The notes under the pieces: model-generated
Databases searched by the model: none
What the model was told of the DNA's origin: nothing
The model's input: the letters and a program-made list of their open reading frames with translations, nothing else
Position numbers and translations under genes: made by a program
Origin: an uncultured Phycisphaerales bacterium
Lineage (GTDB): Bacteria; Planctomycetota; Phycisphaerae; UBA1845; CAIVHJ01
DNA length: 10,977 nt
Reading direction: 5' to 3'
Assembly: GCA_903905665.1 (NCBI GenBank)
Contig: CAIVHJ010000138.1
Coordinates: forward strand, 1 to 10,977
Shown here: piece by piece, positions 6,581 to 10,977 of the stretch
Position numbering within the stretch: the first letter of the stretch is position 1
Layout of the letters: every line of letters starts with the position of its first letter

Positions 6581-7918
6581 TCAGGCTTTGACGATTTTGC
6601 GGCGGAAGCGTTTGACTTTCTTTGTGGCGTTGCGGCTATCCACGACCAGACGGGCGTGAGAAACGATCCAGTCCCAATCGTAGTTGGAATGTGCAGTCGC
6701 CACAACGACACAGTCGTATCGCCGCAGTGCAGCAGCCGATAGCGGCACGCTGGTCATCTTGAGATTGTGTTCGCGCATTTTGTGGGTTCGGGGCACGAAC
6801 GGATCGTTGTAGTCAACCCGCGCACCCCGTTCCTTGAGCAGTTCGATGAGGTGAATGGCGGGGGATTCTCGCACGTCGTCGATGTCGGCTTTGTACGCCA
6901 ACCCCAAAACGAGAATTCGAGCACCGTGCAGCGATCGGCGCTGGGCATTAAGCGCCTCGGCGACTTTATGAACGACGTGCAGAGGCATCGCCGTGTTGAT
7001 TTCACCCGCCAGTTCAATGAATCGTGTCGGCTGGCCGTACTGGCGGGCTTTCCACGTCAGATAGAACGGATCGATCGGAATGCAGTGGCCGCCCAATCCG
7101 GGTCCGGGGTAAAACGGCTGATATCCGAACGGTTTGCTCGAAGCCGCCTCGATCACCTCCCAAACGTCGATGCCCATTTTATCGAACAATACCTTGAGTT
7201 CGTTGACCAGCGCGATGTTGACGCTGCGATACACGTTTTCGAGAATTTTCGAGGCTTCCGCCACTTCGCAACTCGAAACGGGAACGATTTTTTGAATCGC
7301 ACATCCATAAAGCGCGGCAGCCAGTCTTGTGCTGTTCTTGTCCAATCCTCCGACGACTTTCGGAATCGTCGAAGTCGTAAAATCCTTCCGACCCGGATCT
7401 TCACGCTCCGGTGAAAACGCCAAATAGAAATCACGACCCGCTTTTAATCCCGACCGTTCGAGGATCGGCTGAACGACTTCGCGGGTGGTTCCGGGATACG
7501 TGGTGCTTTCCAAAACGATCAACTGGCCCCGCCGAAGAACACCGGCAATGGTCTCAGCCGTCTTGACCACAAAAGTCATATCGGGTTCTCGGTTTTTGGT
7601 CAGAGGAGTGGGCACGCAGATGATCAGGGCATCGCACCGCCGAAGGTCTTTGGGATCGCCGGAAGCCACGTAGCGGGAACGTGCCCGAAGTTCGGCCAAT
7701 CCCTTCGACGCGATGTGCTTGATGTAACTTTTTCCGGCGTTGAGCATTGACGTTTTTTGCGAATCAACGTCGAAGCCCAGACATCGAAATCCGGCGCGGC
7801 AAAATGCCTGCAAAAGCGGCAACCCTACATACCCCATGCCGATAATGCCTACTTTCGCCCGACGCGTCTGGATGCGTTTGAACAGGTTTGTATCCGCCAA
7901 GGTCATTCTCCTTGTCAT
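6581..7918 (-). CDS. wbpA: UDP-sugar 6-dehydrogenase, WbpA/UDP-GlcNAc type
   Basis: The 445-residue protein belongs to the UDP-glucose/GDP-mannose dehydrogenase family. These enzymes oxidise C6 of a nucleotide sugar twice, with two NAD+, through a Cys thioester. The Rossmann motif VGIIGMGYVGLPL spans residues 23-35. SPEREDPG (169-176) favours the WbpA/WbpO (UDP-GlcNAc or UDP-GalNAc) branch over UDP-glucose dehydrogenase. Lys224 and Asn228 are in place. The catalytic Cys279 lies in GGHCIPIDP. GLAYKADIDDVRESPA marks the UDP-binding C-terminal domain. Product: a UDP-N-acetyl-hexosaminuronic acid for surface polysaccharide. ATG 7918 is preferred because AGGA lies 6 nt upstream; the AAGGAG just before Met5 is too close to that codon. 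It is divergent from a sugar aminotransferase gene. The exact substrate (GlcNAc, GalNAc or ManNAc form) is not settled by sequence. Confidence 0.9.
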   Translation of the reverse strand: MTRRMTLADTNLFKRIQTRRAKVGIIGMGYVGLPLLQAFCRAGFRCLGFDVDSQKTSMLNAGKSYIKHIASKGLAELRARSRYVASGDPKDLRRCDALIICVPTPLTKNREPDMTFVVKTAETIAGVLRRGQLIVLESTTYPGTTREVVQPILERSGLKAGRDFYLAFSPEREDPGRKDFTTSTIPKVVGGLDKNSTRLAAALYGCAIQKIVPVSSCEVAEASKILENVYRSVNIALVNELKVLFDKMGIDVWEVIEAASSKPFGYQPFYPGPGLGGHCIPIDPFYLTWKARQYGQPTRFIELAGEINTAMPLHVVHKVAEALNAQRRSLHGARILVLGLAYKADIDDVRESPAIHLIELLKERGARVDYNDPFVPRTHKMREHNLKMTSVPLSAAALRRYDCVVVATAHSNYDWDWIVSHARLVVDSRNATKKVKRFRRKIVKA

Positions 7919-7920
7919 AG

Positions 7921-7948
7921 TTGTTCCTGAAAAACTGCATATTACAAT
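7921..7948 (+). promoter_or_regulatory. Candidate promoter of the aminotransferase gene
   Basis: TACAAT (7943-7948, five of six to the -10 consensus) is preceded after 16 bp by TTGTTC (7921-7926, a weak -35). A second TACAAT lies 22 bp downstream (7965-7970) in the second repeat copy. Either would give a leader of roughly 50-75 nt. Confidence 0.3.
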
Positions 7949-7969
7949 GGAAATGCAGAAAAGTTACAA
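7941..7969 (-). promoter_or_regulatory. Candidate promoter of the dehydrogenase gene, built from the 22-bp repeats
   Basis: On the minus strand TTGTAA (plus 7964-7969, four of six) is separated by 17 bp from TGTAAT (plus 7941-7946, five of six). This predicts a leader of about 16 nt before ATG 7918. The two hexamers lie at nearly equivalent places in the two copies of the tandem repeat. Confidence 0.35.
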
Positions 7970-7985
7970 TGGAAATACACAAAAG
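7942..7985. repeat. Tandem 22-bp direct repeat, two copies
   Basis: Copy 1 (7942-7963) and copy 2 (7964-7985) abut exactly and differ at only two positions. Both begin TTACAATGGAAAT and end AAAAG. They lie in the 110-bp gap between the divergent dehydrogenase and aminotransferase genes and contain the candidate promoter hexamers of both. Confidence 0.85.
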
Positions 7986-8028
7986 AGGGAAGAGAGGCAA
8001 AAACGATGTTGGAAAGTCGAAGGTGATC

Positions 8029-9138
8029 ATGCGAATTCCTCTCTCAAAGCCGGACATTACGCCGGCGGACATTGAAGCCGTCGTCGGAGTCTTGCAAACC
8101 CCCAACCTGAGTCTGGGCCCCAAAGTCGCCGAGTTTGAGCAGGCCGTCGCCGACTACCTCGAATGCGATTATGCCGTGGCGGTCTCCAGCGGAACGGCGG
8201 CTTTGCATCTTTGTCTGTTGGCGATGGAACTTCAACCCGGTGACGAGGTCATCACCACGCCGTTTTCGTTTATCTCTTCTGCCAATTGTGCGCTGATGGT
8301 GGGGGCGGTCCCGGTCTTTGTCGATATTGATCTCGACACGTGGAATATCAATCCGAGTTTGATCCCGCGTACGCTCACCGATCGAACGCGTGTGATTCTC
8401 CCCGTTGACGTGTTTGGCGTTCCGGCGCGGATGGATGTGATTCAGGAAATCGCCGTCCGCGACGGACTGGCAGTGCTCGAAGACGCCTGCGAGGCGCTCG
8501 GGGCGCGATTCATGGACGCCAAAGCGGGAACCTGCGGAGACGCAGGGGTCTTTGGTTTTTATCCCAACAAACAAATTACCACCGGCGAAGGCGGGATGGT
8601 CGTGACCAATCAGGAAACCCTGGCGATGACCATTCGATCGCTGCGCAATCAGGGTCGGATGGAGGGCGGCGAGTGGTTGCAACATCACCGGCTGGGTTAC
8701 AACTTCCGCCTGAGTGACGTGAATTGTGCGCTGGGCATTTCGCAAATGACGCGCCTCGACGAGATTCTGGAACGCCGCGCGCAAGTCGCGCAGTGGTATC
8801 GCACCCGCCTGTGCCGGGATGAGCGGATCGTCTTTCAGTTTGTCCCTCATGATATGGAAAAAAGCTGGTTTGTCATGGTGGTGCGGCTGGCGGATCGTTA
8901 TACGCGCACCGACCGCGACCGGATTTTGAACGCGTTGCGCGCCGACGGAATCGGATGCAGCAATTATTTCGCACCGATCCACCTTCAACCGTTTTATGTC
9001 GAGAAATTCGGATATCGCCAGGGTGATTTCCCCGTCTGCGAAAAAATCGCCGCCCGGACGATCGCCTTGCCGTTCCACACGAATCTGACCGAAAACGAAG
9101 TGGACGAAGTCTGCAACCGATTGGTTGCGCTGTTATAA
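8029..9138 (+). CDS. Sugar aminotransferase, DegT/DnrJ/EryC1/StrS family
   Basis: ATG 8029 is chosen over an upstream in-frame ATG (7921) because AAGG (8020-8023) is well placed. The family also normally begins with a MxIPLSKPDIT-like sequence, while the 36 upstream residues are Lys/Arg-rich and span the repeats. The 370-residue protein is a fold-type-I PLP enzyme that transfers an amino group, usually from glutamate, to a keto-sugar nucleotide. Seen: SLGPKVAEFE (28-37), the PLP-phosphate loop SSGTAAL (53-59), LEDACEALGA (150-159), and GFYPNKQITTGEGGMV (176-191) with the Schiff-base Lys181. Relatives make perosamine, bacillosamine, diamino-uronates (WbpE) and others; the position of the amino group cannot be told. 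Its divergent neighbour makes a UDP-hexosaminuronate, so a WbpA-WbpE-like route is attractive, but the WbpB-type oxidase needed between them is not in the window. Confidence 0.9.
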   Translation: MRIPLSKPDITPADIEAVVGVLQTPNLSLGPKVAEFEQAVADYLECDYAVAVSSGTAALHLCLLAMELQPGDEVITTPFSFISSANCALMVGAVPVFVDIDLDTWNINPSLIPRTLTDRTRVILPVDVFGVPARMDVIQEIAVRDGLAVLEDACEALGARFMDAKAGTCGDAGVFGFYPNKQITTGEGGMVVTNQETLAMTIRSLRNQGRMEGGEWLQHHRLGYNFRLSDVNCALGISQMTRLDEILERRAQVAQWYRTRLCRDERIVFQFVPHDMEKSWFVMVVRLADRYTRTDRDRILNALRADGIGCSNYFAPIHLQPFYVEKFGYRQGDFPVCEKIAARTIALPFHTNLTENEVDEVCNRLVALL

Positions 9139-9203
9139 AAGTTCTTGCGTCACGCTCCTTCCCTTTTCGCATGGGTGAGAGCGAATTGCGAATCAGAGGT
9201 TTC

Positions 9204-9698
9204 ATGCCTCGCACCGACGAACACAACAGACTGTCCCAGTGGATCATCGCCCTGCGGGAGTTCCTGCCAACGATCAAGCCGCGATTGCGCGACCGTTACA
9301 TCCCGTTGCACGAAACCCCGACGCTGGCTTGGCATTATCCGGAGATCAAATACACAACGTATCTGCTCGCCGCACTGGTGATGATCTGGCTCGTCAGGTT
9401 CGCAATTGTCCTGATCCAACCCGGTCCTCCAGAATCGTTCAAACCTCAGGCGACCACCGCCGATTTTCAGGTCTTCTGCACAAACCCCCAATGCCCAAGC
9501 CATGATCAACTTTTTGTGATCCACCGCGAATTCGGGTTCCATGGCTTCCCCGTGGAATGCCCCGTTTGTAAAAAACTTACTGGTTTGCGTGCATTGAAGT
9601 GTTTTTCCCCCACCTGCAATGGAAAACTGATTCCGGCTCGATATGAAAACAGTCACTGGGTTTGTACCGTCTGCGGCCAAGTGTTCCCACGAAATTAG
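9204..9698 (+). CDS. Membrane-anchored zinc-ribbon protein, function unknown
   Basis: ATG 9204 is chosen because AGAGG (9195-9199) lies 4 nt upstream; the in-frame ATG 9171 has no such site and would add 11 residues. The 164-residue product has an N-terminal part of about 48 residues rich in charge, then one clear membrane helix (about 50-71, YTTYLLAALVMIWLVRFAIVLI). A C-terminal domain follows with eight Cys: CTNPQC (92, 97), CPVC (119, 122), CFSPTC (133, 138) and CTVC (154, 157). This pattern should bind two zinc ions, as in tandem zinc-ribbon domains. I know no named family for it. It follows the aminotransferase gene by 65 nt and may be co-transcribed. Its TAG stop (9696-9698) sits on the left border of the MITE. 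Confidence 0.7.
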   Translation: MPRTDEHNRLSQWIIALREFLPTIKPRLRDRYIPLHETPTLAWHYPEIKYTTYLLAALVMIWLVRFAIVLIQPGPPESFKPQATTADFQVFCTNPQCPSHDQLFVIHREFGFHGFPVECPVCKKLTGLRALKCFSPTCNGKLIPARYENSHWVCTVCGQVFPRN

Positions 9699-9972
9699 AG
9701 CCTATCCGAATAACCCGCATGACCGCGACGGCACCAGCCGCCAGCAGCCCAAGGAGTGAGGAGGAGCAAATGCTGGAGGCATTGGTGACGACGAACGACA
9801 ACGGGATGCGCCGCGGATGGTGCCGTCCCTTCGGGTTGCGGTCGGGTGAGGGTGAGTCTGCCTGCAGCGTTGCGGCTCCTCGTCGTAGTTTCCAAATACG
9901 CCTCGTCGCCGCGCCTTGCATCCAGACTCCCCGCACCGCAACGCGACTCATGCCGGTTATTCGGATAGGCTC
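9698..9972. mobile_element. MITE, 275 bp, 25-bp terminal inverted repeats, TTA target duplication
   Basis: The ends 9698-9722 and 9948-9972 are inverted copies matching at 24 of 25 bases and begin GAGCCTATCCGAATAACC. The trinucleotide TTA directly flanks both sides (9695-9697 and 9973-9975), the expected target-site duplication. The 275-bp interior has no convincing gene; open frames crossing it are composed of TIR and low-complexity sequence. The interior has further inverted repeats, such as GACGGCACC (9727-9735) with GGTGCCGTC (9819-9827). A 3-bp TNA duplication is typical of some IS5-family groups, so an IS5-like transposase elsewhere in the genome is the likely mobiliser (inference). It sits in the convergent gap between the zinc-ribbon and PEP-binding genes, damaging neither. 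Confidence 0.9.
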
Positions 9973-9997
9973 TTAGAATTCTGTTTCCCAATCCGTC

Positions 9998-10977
9998 TCA
10001 ACCGCACTGTTCATGGCCGGGTTTGAACATGACGCCGCGGCGAGTGCGTCCATCGATTTTCACAACGACGGGTTCATCCAGTCGAACGTGACCGACAAAA
10101 CGAGTCTCTTGCGCGACCGGCAGACGGGTCAACCAGTCCCAGTCAATGTATCCTTCGTGCGGTTGCAAACCGATCGTGAAGTATCCGACGCGCAATGAAG
10201 TCAAATTCTGGAAAAAATGCGTCCCTTGCGAAGGCGCGATCACAAAATCGGGCAATGCGGTTTCCACGATCAACCGAACGGACGAAATCTGATCCCAGTT
10301 GACGGGAATTCCCAGCCAGGGATCCGCCGATCCCCACCGTCCGGGACCGATCAAAATGCTGGGCTGTCCCTCCTGCCGCAACTGATTGTTGATCGCACCC
10401 AGTTCGGCGGCGATTTCGCGCGTGCAGGCGGAATCGAACGTGCTCGGTTTGACATAGACGATGTCTCGAATGTGACCCATACGGCCGTTTCCCATCGCGG
10501 ACGGACTGAAACATGCGACCCCGTCCCGGTGCGACAAATCAACCGCCACGTCCTCCATTTCCTCATCCGAAATCAACGGCCGAATCTGCAACAATCCAAA
10601 CCCCGCGGGGCGAACACCGAGATCGACGGCAAATTCGATTTCCACAGGACACGCCATTGCCGAACGAAACAAATCGAGCAACTCGCAAAGAATTTCCGCC
10701 AGCGGCATTCGATCGTACTTGAGAATCGGGGCAAACGTGACCAGCCGGGTCCCCGGATGGTTCAGACTGTCATAAACCCGATCGTTCTGAGCAGAATAAA
10801 CCGATCCGACATGAGCCAGCGTCCCGTCCGCTTCCGCAGTATCCAGTCCCAGCCGAAGCAGGTTCGCATTGGCATCCGGCGTGGGAAAAACGTGTGATCG
10901 GGACATATCGAGCGCAAAAAACTCACGTTGCGAATTGGCGAGCATGTCTTCAGAGGTGGCGAACTGCAACAGCGATT
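9998..10977 (-). CDS. PEP/pyruvate-binding domain protein (phosphoenolpyruvate synthase-like), 3' part
   Basis: The frame is open to the right edge, so the N-terminal part is missing; about 325 C-terminal residues are visible. Segments typical of the PPDK/PEP-synthase N-terminal domain (ATP-grasp-like) are present: SRSHVFPTPDANAN near the start of the visible part, and CPVEIEFAVDL with LLQIRPL further on. The last part carries GPGRWGSADPWLGIPV, SQGTHFFQNLTSLRVGYFTI and VVVKIDGRTRRGVMFKP. That C-terminal pattern is what I recall from large PEP/pyruvate-binding proteins in Bacteroidota and relatives, which lack the swivelling His and PEP/pyruvate-catalytic domains of true PEP synthase. The stop codon at 9998-10000 directly ends this domain, so no catalytic C-terminal half follows. 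The role could be regulatory phosphotransfer or an atypical dikinase. The stop is 25 nt from the MITE. Confidence 0.75.
   Translation of the reverse strand, partial: SLLQFATSEDMLANSQREFFALDMSRSHVFPTPDANANLLRLGLDTAEADGTLAHVGSVYSAQNDRVYDSLNHPGTRLVTFAPILKYDRMPLAEILCELLDLFRSAMACPVEIEFAVDLGVRPAGFGLLQIRPLISDEEMEDVAVDLSHRDGVACFSPSAMGNGRMGHIRDIVYVKPSTFDSACTREIAAELGAINNQLRQEGQPSILIGPGRWGSADPWLGIPVNWDQISSVRLIVETALPDFVIAPSQGTHFFQNLTSLRVGYFTIGLQPHEGYIDWDWLTRLPVAQETRFVGHVRLDEPVVVKIDGRTRRGVMFKPGHEQCG

Noticed and set aside
7921..8028. 36-residue N-terminal extension of the aminotransferase
   Set aside because: It is encoded by the tandem 22-bp repeats and promoter-like sequence, is Lys/Arg-rich, and the family normally starts at the downstream ATG with a good ribosome-binding site.
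8044..9078. Minus-strand open frame of 344 codons antisense to the aminotransferase
   Set aside because: The DegT-family motifs and Lys181 on the plus strand are decisive; the antisense product is His/Arg/Asp-rich without a recognisable fold.
9577..9951. Minus-strand open frames inside the MITE as a possible cargo or transposase gene
   Set aside because: They begin in a terminal repeat, cross the element boundary into the zinc-ribbon gene, and show no transposase motif such as DDE spacing.

Overview
The window reads as a chromosomal stretch of a Gram-negative bacterium. A small lipobox protein, a YidC with a large periplasmic domain, and envelope nucleotide-sugar genes all fit an outer-membrane organism. 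The flavour of the small lipoprotein, YidC and the PEP/pyruvate-binding protein suggests Planctomycetota or a relative in the PVC group. This is an impression from protein style, not a database result. The gene content is mostly housekeeping; I see no phage, CRISPR or defence system.

Layout from left to right. Positions 1-360 hold one partial open frame of uncertain strand and a large perfect inverted repeat (228-290). On the minus strand, read right to left, come tsaB (3491-2751), thiO-type glycine oxidase (2666-1503), bacterioferritin (1359-889) and a small Cys-containing lipoprotein (611-360). Divergent from tsaB, on the plus strand, lie a metallophosphoesterase (3651-4508) and yidC (4594-6552). 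yidC converges on a minus-strand nucleotide-sugar dehydrogenase of WbpA type (7918-6581). A sugar aminotransferase of the DegT family (8029-9138) diverges from the dehydrogenase and is followed by a membrane-anchored zinc-ribbon protein (9204-9698). A 275-bp MITE (9698-9972) fills the convergent gap before the 3' part of a PEP/pyruvate-binding-domain gene (10977-9998, cut by the window edge).

How the genes work together. TsaB supports the universal t6A tRNA modification and YidC inserts membrane proteins. The dehydrogenase and aminotransferase probably make an amino-uronic or other amino sugar for surface polysaccharide. Bacterioferritin stores iron.

The most interesting material is between the genes. 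(1) A MITE with 25-bp terminal inverted repeats and a TTA target duplication sits exactly at a stop codon. (2) An 81-bp array of 7-bp units, in two facing halves, separates a good Shine-Dalgarno sequence from the yidC start codon; when folded it would restore normal spacing. (3) A second, A/T-rich heptamer tract lies just upstream of thiO. (4) A 22-bp tandem duplication sits inside the divergent polysaccharide-gene promoter region. (5) A perfect 18-bp inverted repeat of unknown role lies at 228-290.
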